Counted from the first letter of the stretch, positions 17,456 to 29,426 are shown. The stretch: 64,000 nt of DNA from Bordetella genomosp. 2 (GCF_002261345.1 NZ_NEVT01000007.1:248001-312000), one strand, 5' to 3'. Notes: generated from the sequence alone by a model not told the origin. Numbers and translations: made by a program.

Positions 17456-18459
17456 GGCTTGCCCGCCCTGAAGGAAGCCCCGCATCCGGGCGGCCGCGCC
17501 ATGCCCCGGCGGGCCGGCCGGCCTGGCGGGGCCGCCGCCGGCTCGCCGCGCACCACCAGCAGGATGCCCGCCGCCGAGATGGCGAAGCCCGCCGCCATGG
17601 ATCCTGTCAGCGGTTCGTCGAACATGGCCCACGCCCACACCGCCGTCACGCCCGGGCTCAGGTACAGCACGCTGGCCACGCGCGTCGCCGACGAGCGGCG
17701 CAGGCATGCCCAGTAAAGACCGTAGCCGCCCAGCGTGGACAGCAGCGCGGTCCATGCCACACTGACGGCGAAGCCGTAGCTCAAGGGCGGCGCCAGGCCG
17801 CCTTCCATACCGGCCAGTACCGCGAAGGCCGCGCCGGTGGCGACGCATTGCAGCCACAGGCCGGCGGCCAGGCCGGGCGCGTCCCGCTCCGCCTGCTCCT
17901 GCCGCCATAGCGTGGCCACCGCGAGCGACAGCATGCCCAGCACCGGCAAGGCGTAGGCGACGGCGGGCGCATCGCCCCATGCCAAGGCTCCCTGGGTCAC
18001 CAGCAACACGCCGGCCAGGCCGACCAGCAGGCCGGCCCATACGCGCCGCCCGATCCGCCGGCGCAGGAACAGCGCGCCCAGCAGCGCCGTGCCCAACGGC
18101 AGCAGGTCGGCGATCAGCGCGGCCAGGGCGGCCGGCACGCCCAGTTCGACGCCTTTCACGACGCCGGCCAGATAGCCCGCCATGGCCAGCAGGCCGATGC
18201 CGGCTTGCGCCGCCAGGGCCCGCGCCGAGGCGCGCCGCAGGCTGGCCAGCGCCCAGGGCAGCAGCAGCGCCGACACGCATACGCAGCGCCAGAACACCAC
18301 CAGGAAGGCCGGCGCATGGTCCACCGCGTAGCGCGCGCCCACGAAACCGGAACTCCAGGCCACCACCAGCGCGGCTTCGGCCAGCCAGAGCGGGACGCGC
18401 CGACCACGCGGGGCGCAACGGGCAGGCCAGGACCAGGGCAGGCGAAAACAGCGCGGCAT
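17452..18459 (-). CDS. EamA/DMT-family membrane exporter
   Basis: A 335-aa inner-membrane transporter with about ten hydrophobic helices arranged as two EamA repeats; typical signatures are AALVVAWSSGFVGARYA near the start, PLGTALLGALFLRRR in the first repeat and GYGLYWACLRRSS...YLSPGVTAVWAWAMFDEPL in the second. Likely a drug, amino-acid or metabolite exporter. It is divergent from a LysR regulator, a common arrangement in which the regulator controls the exporter. The C-terminal 30 residues are a Pro/Arg-rich cytoplasmic tail. Translation may begin slightly downstream of the 18459 ATG, as the first 20 residues are Arg/Pro/Trp-rich. Confidence 0.88.
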   Translation of the reverse strand: MPRCFRLPWSWPARCAPRGRRVPLWLAEAALVVAWSSGFVGARYAVDHAPAFLVVFWRCVCVSALLLPWALASLRRASARALAAQAGIGLLAMAGYLAGVVKGVELGVPAALAALIADLLPLGTALLGALFLRRRIGRRVWAGLLVGLAGVLLVTQGALAWGDAPAVAYALPVLGMLSLAVATLWRQEQAERDAPGLAAGLWLQCVATGAAFAVLAGMEGGLAPPLSYGFAVSVAWTALLSTLGGYGLYWACLRRSSATRVASVLYLSPGVTAVWAWAMFDEPLTGSMAAGFAISAAGILLVVRGEPAAAPPGRPARRGMARPPGCGASFRAGKP

Positions 18460-18555
18460 GGGCGAAGAATCCGGACGGGGATGCTTGACCTTAGCCTGGC
18501 CGTCGTATTCAATAAATCAAAACCTTCATGACACGATATTCTGTTTTTTTAAACC

Positions 18556-19407
18556 ATGTCCGCCACGCTCGACATCGAACTGCTGCGCACCTTCCACGCG
18601 GTCGCGCGCCTGGGCCGTTTCCGCGCCGCCGCGGCGCACGTGCACAAGAGCGCGGCCGCCGTCAGCGTGCACATCCAGCGGCTCGAGGCCCTGGTCGGCG
18701 CGCGCCTGCTGGAACGCGACAACCAGTCCGTGACGCTCACGCCGCTGGGCCAGCGCTTCCTGGCCCGCACCGCCGAACTGCTCGACGCCCACGACCGCGT
18801 GCTGGCCGACCTGCGCGGCGCGCCGCCGGCCGGCCGGGTGCGCCTGGGCATCCCCGACGAATACGCGGAACACGTGATACGCGACATCCTGCCGGCGTTC
18901 GCGCAAGCCTGGCCCGGCGTCACGCTGGAACTCGCCACGGCGCCCAGCCTGGTGCTGCGCGACCAGGTCGCCCGCCGCCGCCTGCACCTGGCGGTCGTGG
19001 CGCAGCCGGCGGCGGCCGGCCGCCGCGCGAGCCGGCCGCTGGCGCTGACGACGCCCTTGTGGGTGGCCGGCGCCGCGGCCGGCCCCTTGCCGGCCCCGGT
19101 TCCGCTGGCATTGCACGCCGCCGACTGCCCATACCGGACCGCCATGATCGAAGCGCTGGAACGCGCCGGCCGGGCCTGGCGCACGGTGCTGGCCAGCCCG
19201 TCGAGCCGCGCCGTAGAAGCCTGCGTGGAGGCCGGCCTGGGCATCAGCATCGTCGATCGCAGCCGGATCACGGCGCGCATGCGCGTGCTGGACGACATGC
19301 CCAAGGTAGCGCCGCATGAGGTGGTGCTGCTGCGCGACGGCTCGGCCGGCGGCCAGGCGGCCGCCGACGTGCTCGAGGAAACGCTACGACAGCATTTCAG
19401 GCTGTAG
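18556..19407 (+). CDS. LysR-family transcriptional regulator
   Basis: A 283-aa LTTR. The N-terminal winged helix (residues 5-65) has LRTFHAVARLGRFRAAAAHVHKSAAAVSVHIQRLE; the effector domain follows from about residue 92 (GRVRLGIPDEYAEHVI). Its target is probably the divergently transcribed DMT exporter: the 96-bp intergenic region is AT-rich for this genome (CAATAAATCAAAACC) and can hold T-N11-A sites. The last 11 bases overlap the convergent hypothetical gene. Confidence 0.93.
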   Translation: MSATLDIELLRTFHAVARLGRFRAAAAHVHKSAAAVSVHIQRLEALVGARLLERDNQSVTLTPLGQRFLARTAELLDAHDRVLADLRGAPPAGRVRLGIPDEYAEHVIRDILPAFAQAWPGVTLELATAPSLVLRDQVARRRLHLAVVAQPAAAGRRASRPLALTTPLWVAGAAAGPLPAPVPLALHAADCPYRTAMIEALERAGRAWRTVLASPSSRAVEACVEAGLGISIVDRSRITARMRVLDDMPKVAPHEVVLLRDGSAGGQAAADVLEETLRQHFRL

Positions 19408-19849
19408 GCGCCGGCGGCGGCGCATCGGCCGGCGCCTGGCGCAAGGCCCGCAGGCGCCGCACCTGTTCGTCCAGCTGCAGCCGCAGTTGCTCGACTGCGC
19501 GCGGGTCGTCGGCCCGCTCGGCCGCCGCGCGCAGGTCGGCCACCAGCTGCGCCAGGCGCGCGATCTCGGCATCCGGCAGCGGGCCGCTGGCGCGCCGCAC
19601 GCGGCGGCGCCGCCATAGCGACGCGATGCGGTCGCGCACCGCCACCGCCGCCATCGCGCGCAGCGGCTGCCGCAGGAACGGCGGCCAGCCGACCGCGGCG
19701 CCGGCCGCCAGGGCGGTGGTCGCCGCCCAGCCGCGCCCGGGCTGCCTGGCGGGCGCGGCGCGCCCGACCGCATCGGCCAGTTCGCGGCGCTCGCGCGCCA
19801 TCTTGGCGAGCAGGGCTTCCTTGTCAGCCTGCGTGGTGGTCTTCGGCAT
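19397..19849 (-). CDS. Hypothetical protein downstream of the holin-superfamily gene
   Basis: A 150-aa protein with a charged, Ala/Arg-rich N-terminus (TTTQADKEALLAKMARERRELADAV), a short hydrophobic patch in the middle, and a helical, likely coiled-coil C-terminal half (AEIARLAQLVADLRAAAERADDPRAVEQL). Position after a YqjE-like gene resembles the yqjD-yqjE-yqjK gene order of enterobacteria, but I cannot assign it to YqjK by sequence. GAGGAG precedes the ATG at 19849, which lies inside the end of the upstream gene (26-base overlap). Confidence 0.6.
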   Translation of the reverse strand: MPKTTTQADKEALLAKMARERRELADAVGRAAPARQPGRGWAATTALAAGAAVGWPPFLRQPLRAMAAVAVRDRIASLWRRRRVRRASGPLPDAEIARLAQLVADLRAAAERADDPRAVEQLRLQLDEQVRRLRALRQAPADAPPPAPTA

Positions 19850-20216
19850 AGTGGCTCCTCGCGGCATCGGTATCCAGGCGCACCTGCCGGCTCAGCTCGG
19901 CGAACGGCGACGACCTGGGCGCATTGCGGACGGCGACATACAGGGCGATAAGCGTGATCAGCAGCCAGGCGCCGGCCACCAGCCAGGCGGCCAGGCCGCG
20001 CTGCGGCGTGTCCCAGAAACTCACCACGACCGCCACCGAAACGAACGCCAGGGTACCCAGCGCGCAGAACAGCAAGGCCACGCAACTGAGCAGGGTCGTG
20101 ACCAGCGCGGAACGGTACAGCGACAGCTCGATGCCCACCAATTCCACGTAATCGCCCATGCGATTGGCCGCGAACTCCGCGATGTGGCGCAAGCGCCGCA
20201 ACCGTTCCGAAATCAT
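19824..20216 (-). CDS. YqjE-like phage-holin-family membrane protein (DUF1469)
   Basis: A 130-aa protein with two strong transmembrane helices (about residues 38-62 and 77-102) after an amphipathic N-terminus. The layout MISERLRRLRHIAEFAANRMGDYVELVGIEL...ALLFCALGTLAFVSVAVVVSFWDT is typical of the Phage_holin_3_6/YqjE family. Members are chromosomal inner-membrane proteins of unknown function, not phage lysis genes; no other phage genes are nearby. It is translationally coupled to the following hypothetical gene. Confidence 0.85.
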   Translation of the reverse strand: MISERLRRLRHIAEFAANRMGDYVELVGIELSLYRSALVTTLLSCVALLFCALGTLAFVSVAVVVSFWDTPQRGLAAWLVAGAWLLITLIALYVAVRNAPRSSPFAELSRQVRLDTDAARSHYAEDHHAG

Positions 20217-20283
20217 GGCTGGCTCCCTTGAGGTTGAGACGGCCGCGCAGCAAACAGCATACCCGCCGCCGGGACGGCCGCCG

Positions 20284-20865
20284 CTACGGGCGGCGCAGCG
20301 CCTCGACCTGGATCTCCAGCTCGACCTTGGGATCGAAGCCCATGTCGAGCGCGAAATCCAGCCCGTAGTCGCCGCGGTTGAACGAGGTGGACACGTCGGC
20401 GCCGCAGACTTCGCGCTTCTCCATCGGGTGATGCATGCACTTGAAGTCGTCGATGTCCAGCGTGAGCGTGCGGGTGACGCCGCGCAGCGTGAATTCGCCC
20501 ACGGCCTCTTCGGGACGGTCGCCGTCGAATTTGGTGAAGCGCCCCTTGAAGGTGGCGGTGGGATAGCGCGCCGCGTCGAAGATGTCGGGCGCCACGGCAT
20601 GGCGGTTCATCTCGTCGTGGCCGAAGTCCACCGAATCGATCTGCACGGTCACGTCGATGGTGCCGGCGCGCGCCTCGCGGTCCAGCACGATCACGCCCGA
20701 CGAGCGGTTGAACTTGCCGCGCCAGGTCGACAGCCCGCCCATGTGGTCGGCCTCGAAGCTGGGATAGGTATGCGACGGGTCGATGTCATAGGTGACGGGC
20801 GCCGCATTCGCGACGGCCGCCGTGACGATGCCGGCGGCCGACAACAACGCAAAGGCGATTCTCAT
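20284..20865 (-). CDS. YceI-family periplasmic lipid-binding protein
   Basis: A 193-aa secreted protein with a signal peptide (MRIAFALLSAAGIVTAAVANA) followed by the YceI lipocalin-like fold: TYDIDPSHTYPSFEADHMGG, RSSGVIVLD, IDVTVQIDSVDFG, FKGRFTKFDGDRPEEAVGEFTLRGVTRTLTLDI, and a conserved Cys pair-like region MHHPMEKREVCGADV. The family binds polyisoprenoid lipids in the periplasm. GGAG precedes the ATG at 20865; the in-frame extension upstream has no signal and was rejected. Confidence 0.93.
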   Translation of the reverse strand: MRIAFALLSAAGIVTAAVANAAPVTYDIDPSHTYPSFEADHMGGLSTWRGKFNRSSGVIVLDREARAGTIDVTVQIDSVDFGHDEMNRHAVAPDIFDAARYPTATFKGRFTKFDGDRPEEAVGEFTLRGVTRTLTLDIDDFKCMHHPMEKREVCGADVSTSFNRGDYGLDFALDMGFDPKVELEIQVEALRRP

Positions 20866-21023
20866 GCAGGACTCCAGTAAAAGCGTGGCGGGCGCATGCC
20901 ACAATACGTGCGCGCCCCGGGATGGACCGGCGCGACGCCGTTCAGTTCAACGTAAGCATAAAGCAAGCGCGCCGCCGGGCGGCAGGCCGGCCGGCGGCGC
21001 CCTTTCACGAGACGGACCGCCGC

Positions 21024-21398
21024 ATGGATGTGAAACGCACTTACTTCCTGCAGCGCCTCGATGCCGCGGCGCTCGACCAGCTCATCGCGCAGCGCGTCTC
21101 GTTCTTCCTGGAAGACGTGGCCGATGTGGACGCCACCGCGACGCAAATGGCGCGCGCCCTCGAGGCCCAGGGCCTGGCCTGCCAGGTGCGCGACCGGCGC
21201 GCGCCGTTGCTCGACGAGGCGACCTCCGGACTCGTGCCCTGGTGGGTCGCGCTGCCGGCGCTGGCCGGCAGCATCCTGCAAGCCGCCGCCCACCGCCTGG
21301 CCCGCCCGCGCCCCCATGTGGTGATCGTGCAATCCGCACGGGCGCTGGACGTGCGATTCCATGCTCGCGCGGCCGGCGTCCGCGCCGCGCGCGCCTGA
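21024..21398 (+). CDS. Hypothetical protein
   Basis: A 124-aa protein of unknown family (MDVKRTYFLQRLDAAALDQL...). The first two thirds are amphipathic and helical; one hydrophobic segment (PWWVALPALAGSILQAAAHRLA) could be a single membrane helix, followed by VVIVQSARALDVRFHA. It is divergent from the YceI gene over 158 bp and convergent with kdpE. The ATG at 21024 was preferred because the in-frame extension to 20922 reads as Arg/Ala-rich shadow; the ribosome site is weak. Confidence 0.5.
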   Translation: MDVKRTYFLQRLDAAALDQLIAQRVSFFLEDVADVDATATQMARALEAQGLACQVRDRRAPLLDEATSGLVPWWVALPALAGSILQAAAHRLARPRPHVVIVQSARALDVRFHARAAGVRAARA

Positions 21399-21420
21399 CG
21401 TCCACGGCGGGGCCGGCGGC

Positions 21421-22113
21421 TCAGGCCGCGCAGCGGTATCCCACGCCGACTTCCGTCAGCAGGAAGCGCGGCTGCGCAGGATCGGCCTCGAGCTTGTGCC
21501 GCAGATGGCCCATGTAGATGCGCAGGTAGTGCGCATGCTCCACATGCGACGGCCCCCACACTTCGCGCAGCAGCTCGCGGTGCGTCATGACCTTGCCGCG
21601 CCGCGCCAGCAGCGCGGCCAGCAGCCGGTATTCGATGGCGGTCAGGTGCACGTGCGCGCCGCCACGCGTCACTTCGCGGCGCGCCAGGTCCACCCGCACG
21701 TCGCCGAAGGCGATCTCCGCCGGGTTGCCGGCGCCGCCGCGGGCGTGCCGCCGCAGCAATACCCGCAGGCGCGCCAGCAGCTCGCCCACGCCGAACGGCT
21801 TGGCCAGGTAGTCGTCGGCGCCGGCATCCAGCGCGGCGATCTTGTCGGTCTCGGCCGTGCGGGCCGACAACACCAGCACCGGCACTTCGGTCCAGGCGCG
21901 CAGGTCGCGTATCAGCACCATGCCGTCGGCGTCGGGCAAGCCGAGGTCCAGGATGACCGCATCGGGCTGGCGCGTGCCGGCCTCGATCAGGCCGCGCGCC
22001 ACGGTCTCGGCCTCGAACGCCTCGCAGCCTTCGCCCTCCAGCGCCGTGCGCACGAAGCGGCGGATGTGCGGGTCGTCTTCGATGAGCAGGATCCGGGGCG
22101 AATAATCGAACAT
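21421..22113 (-). CDS. kdpE: Response regulator of the Kdp potassium system
   Basis: A 230-aa OmpR-class response regulator. The receiver (residues 6-118) has LLIEDDPHIRRFV, phospho-acceptor Asp in VILDLGLPDADG and the Lys in DYLAKPFG; the C-terminal winged helix (about 130-228) includes LTAIEYRLLAALLARRGKVMTHRELLREVWG and ends GVGYRC. Family role: phosphorylated by KdpD, it activates kdpFABC under K+ limitation. It appears intact, 7 bp after the stop of the damaged kdpD, and a KdpE box lies upstream of the operon. Confidence 0.95.
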   Translation of the reverse strand: MFDYSPRILLIEDDPHIRRFVRTALEGEGCEAFEAETVARGLIEAGTRQPDAVILDLGLPDADGMVLIRDLRAWTEVPVLVLSARTAETDKIAALDAGADDYLAKPFGVGELLARLRVLLRRHARGGAGNPAEIAFGDVRVDLARREVTRGGAHVHLTAIEYRLLAALLARRGKVMTHRELLREVWGPSHVEHAHYLRIYMGHLRHKLEADPAQPRFLLTEVGVGYRCAA

Positions 22114-22120
22114 GGGCGCC

Positions 22121-24605
22121 TCAAGCGGGGTCGGGCTGGACGGCCGGCGGCTCGCCCAGCGGCAGAGTGAAGACGAAACGGGCGCCGCGCGCCTGCCCGG
22201 GCGCCGGCTCCACCCAGATGCGGCCGCGGTGCGCCCGCACGATGGCTTCGCAAACGGCCAGGCCCAGGCCGACCCCGGGGGTGGCCGACTCGCGCGCGCC
22301 GCGCGTGAACTTCTCGAAAATGCGCCGCGCATCGCCGGCCGGTACGCCGGGCCCGTCGTCGCTCACGCTTACCTGCAGGCCGGCCTCTTGCACCGTCGCC
22401 TCGAGCCGGATGGCGCCGCCGGCCGGCGTGTACTTGGCGGCGTTCTCCAGCAGGTTGCACAGCACCCGCTCGATCAGCACGCCGTCGCATTCCACCAGCG
22501 GCAAGTGCGACAGCGGCGCCACGGTCACCGCATGGCCGGCCAGCGCCTCGCGCATGGCGGCCAGGGCCGCGCCCGCCAGTTCCTCGATCCACATAGTGCA
22601 GCCGCTCCAGGGCGATGGCGATCAGCGTCGCGTACGTCTCGATCAGCCGGCGCGCGTCCGGCCCGCTGAACGCCGCCCGCGCCGGGTTCTCCACCGCCAG
22701 CACGCCGCGCGCGCGCAGCGGCGCCTTCAGCGGCAAGTACAGCAACGCGCTGGTCGCCAGCGTGGCGGTGCCGGCGCCGGCGGGCTGGCCATGGTCGTAC
22801 ACCCACTGCGCCACGGCGGGGTCGAGCCCGCCGGGTTCCTGCCCGGGCGCCGCCGCCTGCGCCAGGCGCTCGTCCAGGCCGAGTATGAACAAGGCGCAGC
22901 GCGCGCCGAATGCCGCCTGGATGAACGCGTCCGCCGAAGCCACGATCTGCTGCGGCTGCAGGGCCGACGACAGTTCGCGCGCGAACTCGTACAGGCCGCG
23001 CGCCTCGGCCTCGCGCCGGATCGAGGTGCGCGCCTGCAGGCGCAGCCCGGCGGTCAGCTGACCGATCAGCAGCCCCACCCCCAGCAATACCAGGAAGGTC
23101 AGCAAGTACTGCACGTCCGAAACGGCGAACGAGGCCAGCGGCTGCACGAAGAAGAAATCGAACAGCCCCACGCTCAGCACCGACGCCAGCGCCGCCGGCC
23201 CGCGGCCATGGCGCAGCGCCACCGCCACGACGGCCAGCAGGAACAGCATGACGATATTGGTCTGGTGCAGCAGCGGAAACGCCAGGGCCGACAGCGCCGT
23301 GGCCACGCCGCAGTACAGCAGCGCCCACAGGTAGCCCGCATGCAGGCGCGCGCCCGCGCCGGCCGGCGCGGCGCCTGCCGCATCGCGCGGCGGCGGTGAA
23401 TGCGGCGGCGCGCCCAGGCGTATCACGTCGATATCGGGACACGCCGCCGCGAGCGCGTCGGCGAAACTGCGGCGATGCCAGATCCAGCCGGGCTCGAGCG
23501 CCGCGCCCAGCGCGGCCGACCATGACGGCCGGGCGCGCCCCGCCGCGTCGGCGCGGCCGCGCCCCAGCACGATCTTGGTGATGTTGTGGCGGCGCGCATA
23601 ATTGGCCACGGCCAGCACCCGGTCGCCGCCGGGCAGGGTTTCGATGCGCGCGCCCATTTCTCCGGCCAGGGCCAGCGCGCGCTCCAGGCGCCCGCGCGCC
23701 GCCTGCGAACCGGACGTCACGCGCGGGGCGTCCAGGGTGATGACGTGCCAGTCGCAGTCCAGCTCCTGCGCCAGCCGGTGCGCGCTGCGCACCACGTGCT
23801 CGGCGTCCGCGCCGGCGCCGATGCACGCGACCAGCGCCTCGCGCGTGCGCCATACCGTCTCGATGGCGCGGTCCCGCCGGTAGCTCTGCACGTCGTCGTC
23901 GACGTGGTCGGCGGTGCGCCGCAAGGCCAGTTCGCGCAACGCGATCAGGTTGCCCTTGCGGAAGAAATGCCGGCCCGCGTGGCTGGCCTGCTCGCCCAGG
24001 TAGACCTTGCCTTCGCGCAGGCGGCGCAACAGCTCGTCGGCCGAGGTATCCACCAGGATGACCTCGTCGGCCGCATCGAACACCGCGTCCGGCACGGTCT
24101 CCCAGACCCGCACGCCGGTGATGCCGCCGACCGCCTCATTCAGGCTGTCCAGGTGCTGCACGTTCAGCGTGGTCCAGACGTCGATGCCGGCGGCCATCAG
24201 CTCGTGCACGTCCTGCCAGCGCTTGGCGTGGCGCGCTCCGGGCGCGTTCGAGTGCGCCAGCTCGTCCACCAGGATCAGCGCCGGGCGGCGCGCCAGCGCG
24301 CCGTCCAGGTCGAACTCCCGCAGCTCGCGGCCGCGATGCGGCAAGGGGCGCAGCGGCAGTTGCTCCAGCCCGTCGAGCAGACCGGCGGTTTCCTGGCGGC
24401 CGTGGGTCTCGACGATGCCGGCCACCACGTCCGCGCCGCCGGCCTGCTGGGCGCGCGCGGCGGCCAGCATGGCGTAGGTCTTGCCGACGCCAGCCGATGC
24501 GCCGAAGTAGATGCGCAGCTTGCCGCGCGTGGCCTGGCGGGCGGCCTCGTCGAGCGTGCGCAGCAGGCTGTCGGGATCGGGGCGGCGATTGTCAGGGTCG
24601 GCCAT
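22121..24605 (-). pseudogene. kdpD: Sensor kinase KdpD, broken by an internal deletion and frameshift
   Basis: The N-terminal 672 codons from 24605 are normal KdpD: nucleotide motif FGASAGVGKTYAML, VDELAHSNAPG, a USP-like domain, four membrane helices (about 400-500) and a GAF-like region ending IALERLHYV. At about 22585-22600 the frame jumps: the next recognisable KdpD sequence, IEELAGAALAAM..., followed by N-box ERVLCNLLENAAKYTP and G-box DDGPGVPAG, continues in another frame (22594-22121). The HisKA helix region with its phospho-acceptor SHD-type motif is absent from every frame. The N-terminal frame reads an unrelated tail to a stop at 21987 inside kdpE. Autophosphorylation should be lost. 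Confidence 0.88.
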
Positions 24606-24649
24606 GTGTCGGCGTGGGCGGGAACGGCATCGCTACTATACGCCCGGCC

Positions 24650-25258
24650 TCAGCGCGGCGGCGCCAGCCGGTCCAGGTCCAGGTTGAGGGCCAGCACATT
24701 CACGGCCGGCTCGCCCAGCAGCCCGACGATGGGCCGGCCGGTGTGCGCGGCCACCAGCTGCTCCACCTGCGCGAGCGGCAGGCCGCGCAGGCGCGCCACG
24801 CGCGGCGCCTGGTACAGGGCGGCCGCCGGGCTGATATGCGGGTCGAGGCCGCTGCCCGAGGCGGTCACCAGGTCGGCCGGAATGGGCGCGGTATTGCCCG
24901 GGTCGGCCGCCCGCAGCGCGGCGACGCGTTCGCGCACCGCTTCGGCCAGCGCCGGATTGCGCGGCCCCAGGTTGGATCCGCCCGAGGCGGCCGCGTTGTA
25001 GGGCGCCGGCGCGGTGGCCGACGGCCGGCCCCAGAAGTACTGCGGCGAGCTGAACGCCTGGCCGATCAGCTCGGAGCCGACCACGCGGCCATCGCGCTCT
25101 ATCAGGGAGCCCGCCGCCTGGTGCGGCAGCAGCAGCCGGGCCACGCCGGTGGTGGCCAGGGGATACAACAGGCCGGTCAGCGCCGACAGCAGGACGAACA
25201 CGACCAGCGCGGGCCGCAGCAGGCCGGCGCGGCCCGTGCCGGAAGATGGGATGTGCAT
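24650..25258 (-). CDS. kdpC: K+-transporting ATPase subunit C
   Basis: A 202-aa accessory subunit of the KdpFABC P-type K+ pump. One N-terminal membrane helix (about residues 12-34; [21 protein letters not shown]) and periplasmic family motifs [56 protein letters not shown] and [11 protein letters not shown] are all present. Length is normal. The start at 25258 has GGAG upstream and lies 23 bp after kdpB. The gene looks functional. Confidence 0.95.
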   Translation of the reverse strand: MHIPSSGTGRAGLLRPALVVFVLLSALTGLLYPLATTGVARLLLPHQAAGSLIERDGRVVGSELIGQAFSSPQYFWGRPSATAPAPYNAAASGGSNLGPRNPALAEAVRERVAALRAADPGNTAPIPADLVTASGSGLDPHISPAAALYQAPRVARLRGLPLAQVEQLVAAHTGRPIVGLLGEPAVNVLALNLDLDRLAPPR

Positions 25259-25281
25259 GATGGTGCTCCAGGATGATGAGG

Positions 25282-27360
<2,079 letters not shown>

Positions 27361-27382
27361 GGTTTGCTCTTTCTCGTTCATT

Positions 27383-29131
27383 TCAGGGTTGCAAATGCTC
27401 GGCCACGGGGCCCAGCGCCAGGGCCGGCACATAGGTCAGGGCGCCCACCAGCAGCACCGCGCCCATGAGCAGGGCGACGAACAGCGGCCCGTTGGTCGGC
27501 ATGGAGCCGGGGCCGGCCGGCAGGCGGCGCTTGGCGGCCAGCGAACCGGCCAGCGACAGGATCGCCACGATCACCCAGAAGCGGCCGAACCACATGGCCA
27601 GCCCGGTCAGCACGTTGTAGAACGGCGTGTTGGCCGACAACCCGGCGAAGGCGCTGCCGTTGTTATTGGCGGCCGAGGACAGCGCATAGAGGATCTCGGA
27701 ATAGCCGTGTGCGCCCGGATTGAGCACGCCGGCCTGCCCGGCCGGCGCCGACACCGCCAGCGCGGTGCCCAGCAGCACCAGCAATGGCGTGGCCAGGATG
27801 ACGATGGACACCATCTTCATTTCATGGGCCTCGATCTTCTTGCCCAGGTACTCCGGCGTGCGGCCGATCATCAGTCCGGCGATGAACACGGCCAGCATGG
27901 CGAACGCCAGCATGCCGTACAGCCCCGACCCCACCCCGCCGAACACCACCTCGCCCAACTGCATCAGCAGCAGCGGCGCGAAGCCGCCCATGGCGTTGAA
28001 CGAGTCGTGCATACCGTTGACCGCCCCGCACGAGGCGGCGGTGGTGATGGCGGCGAACAGCGCGGTGGCGGCGACGCCGAAGCGGGTTTCCTTGCCTTCC
28101 ATGTTGCCGCCCGGCGCCAGCGCGCTCGCGGCCGTGTCGACGCCGGGCTGCGCCACCATGGGGTTGGGCTGGTGCTCGAAATAGGCGGCGGTGGCGGCGA
28201 ACAGCGCGAACAACAGGGTCATGGCCGCCAGGATGGCCACGCCCTGGCGCCGCCCGCCCACCATCTCGCCGAAGCTGAAGCACAGCGCGGCCGGAATGGC
28301 GAAAATGGCCAGCATCTCCAGCAGGTTGCTCAGCGCGGTCGGGTTCTCGTAAGGATGGGCGGAATTGGCGTTGAAGAACCCGCCGCCGTTGGTGCCCAGC
28401 AGCTTGATGGCTTCCTGGGACGCCACCGGGCCCATGGCGATGCGCTGCACGCCGCCCGCCCCGCTTTGCTGCGCAGCCGCCGGCTGCGCAGTGGCGGAGT
28501 CGAGCGTGGCCACGTCGCGATAGGCATCGAAATTCTGGACCACGCCCTGGCTGACCAGCGCCAGCGCCAGCACGAACGCCAGGGGCAGCAGCACGTACAG
28601 CGTGCTGCGCACCATATCGACCCAGAAGTTGCCCACGGTGGCGCTGCCGTGGCGCGCCAGGCCGCGGATCAGCGCGAACAGCACCGCGATGCCGGTAGCC
28701 GCCGACACGAAATTCTGCACGGTCAGCGCCAGCATCTGGGTCAGCAGGCTCATGGTGCTTTCGCCCGCATAGCCCTGCCAGTTGGTGTTGGTGACGAAGC
28801 TGATCGCGGTATTGAACGCCGAGTCGGGCGCCACCGGCCCCAGGCCGGCCGGGTTGAGGGGCAACGCCCCCTGCGCGCGCTGCAGCGCGTACACCGCCAG
28901 CACGCCCAGCACGTTGAACAGCAGCACGGCCCAGGCATACTGCTTCCAGCCCATCTCGGCCGCCGGCTCGACGCCCGCCAGCCGGTAGATGCCCCGTTCG
29001 ATGGGCCGCCCCCACGCGGTGGCGCGGCTGCCGCCCTGCATGGCGAGGCGGATGTAGCAGCCCAGCAGCGGCGCGATGGCCAGCAGGATGGCCAGATAAA
29101 GCGCCAGCAGGCCTGCGAATTGCCCGTCCAT
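27383..29131 (-). CDS. kdpA: K+-transporting ATPase K+-channel subunit A
   Basis: A 582-aa integral membrane protein with ten hydrophobic helices and the four degenerate selectivity-filter loops of the SKT superfamily, visible as [47 protein letters not shown] and [13 protein letters not shown]. It forms the K+-selective pore of KdpFABC. The ATG at 29131 overlaps the kdpF stop (ATGA) and has GGAG upstream; reading further upstream in frame covers kdpF out of frame and was rejected. Confidence 0.96.
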   Translation of the reverse strand: MDGQFAGLLALYLAILLAIAPLLGCYIRLAMQGGSRATAWGRPIERGIYRLAGVEPAAEMGWKQYAWAVLLFNVLGVLAVYALQRAQGALPLNPAGLGPVAPDSAFNTAISFVTNTNWQGYAGESTMSLLTQMLALTVQNFVSAATGIAVLFALIRGLARHGSATVGNFWVDMVRSTLYVLLPLAFVLALALVSQGVVQNFDAYRDVATLDSATAQPAAAQQSGAGGVQRIAMGPVASQEAIKLLGTNGGGFFNANSAHPYENPTALSNLLEMLAIFAIPAALCFSFGEMVGGRRQGVAILAAMTLLFALFAATAAYFEHQPNPMVAQPGVDTAASALAPGGNMEGKETRFGVAATALFAAITTAASCGAVNGMHDSFNAMGGFAPLLLMQLGEVVFGGVGSGLYGMLAFAMLAVFIAGLMIGRTPEYLGKKIEAHEMKMVSIVILATPLLVLLGTALAVSAPAGQAGVLNPGAHGYSEILYALSSAANNNGSAFAGLSANTPFYNVLTGLAMWFGRFWVIVAILSLAGSLAAKRRLPAGPGSMPTNGPLFVALLMGAVLLVGALTYVPALALGPVAEHLQP

Positions 29132-29220
29132 CAGAACTTCTCCGGCTTGAACAGCGCGACCAGCAGGTACGCGAACAGAAAGGCGGCCAGCGCGCCGGCC
29201 AGCCAATAGAAGCCGATCAT
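29131..29220 (-). CDS. kdpF: K+-transporting ATPase small subunit F
   Basis: A 29-aa single-helix peptide ([20 protein letters not shown] and a short VALFKPEKF tail), the canonical size and sequence style of KdpF, including the conserved KPE(K/R)F end. It stabilises the KdpABC complex in the membrane. Its stop overlaps the kdpA start, and its start overlaps the stop of a preceding 32-aa ORF. AAGGAGAG precedes the ATG. Confidence 0.93.
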   Translation of the reverse strand: MIGFYWLAGALAAFLFAYLLVALFKPEKF

Positions 29221-29315
29221 GCGCGCTCTCCTTGTTTCAGCGAGCCGCAGAACTGCAGCAGGGCCGCCGCCAGGGCGGCCATGGCCGCGAAGGCGGCGAG
29301 GTAGACGAGATCCAC
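29217..29315 (-). CDS. Small membrane protein heading the kdp operon
   Basis: A 32-aa ORF with a GTG start at 29315, GGGAG ten bases upstream, and a TGA that overlaps the kdpF ATG. The product ([21 protein letters not shown] then [12 protein letters not shown]) is one hydrophobic helix followed by a Cys-containing polar tail. Similar short ORFs with an aromatic N-terminus, one helix and a Cys before a conserved Leu precede kdpF in other beta-proteobacteria (from memory). Function unknown; it may be a further small Kdp subunit or a leader coupling translation into kdpF. Confidence 0.65.
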   Translation of the reverse strand: MDLVYLAAFAAMAALAAALLQFCGSLKQGERA

Positions 29316-29426
29316 GTTTTTTCTCCCGGAATGACCGCCGCGCGCGGCAACCCGAAGCCGTGGCGGCGCATGCCAGGCAGATTAAGGAGACGGGGATAAA
29401 AACGGGGTAAAGCTTGGCCGGCCGGG

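Noticed and set aside
19824-20216. Phage holin, hinting at a prophage
   Set aside because: The family name is misleading: YqjE-like proteins are chromosomal, and no other phage genes or attachment sites are near.
21987-24605. Reading the 872-codon frame as a complete KdpD
   Set aside because: Its last 200 residues are unrelated to kinases and run antisense in style inside kdpE; the true C-terminal domain is in another frame.
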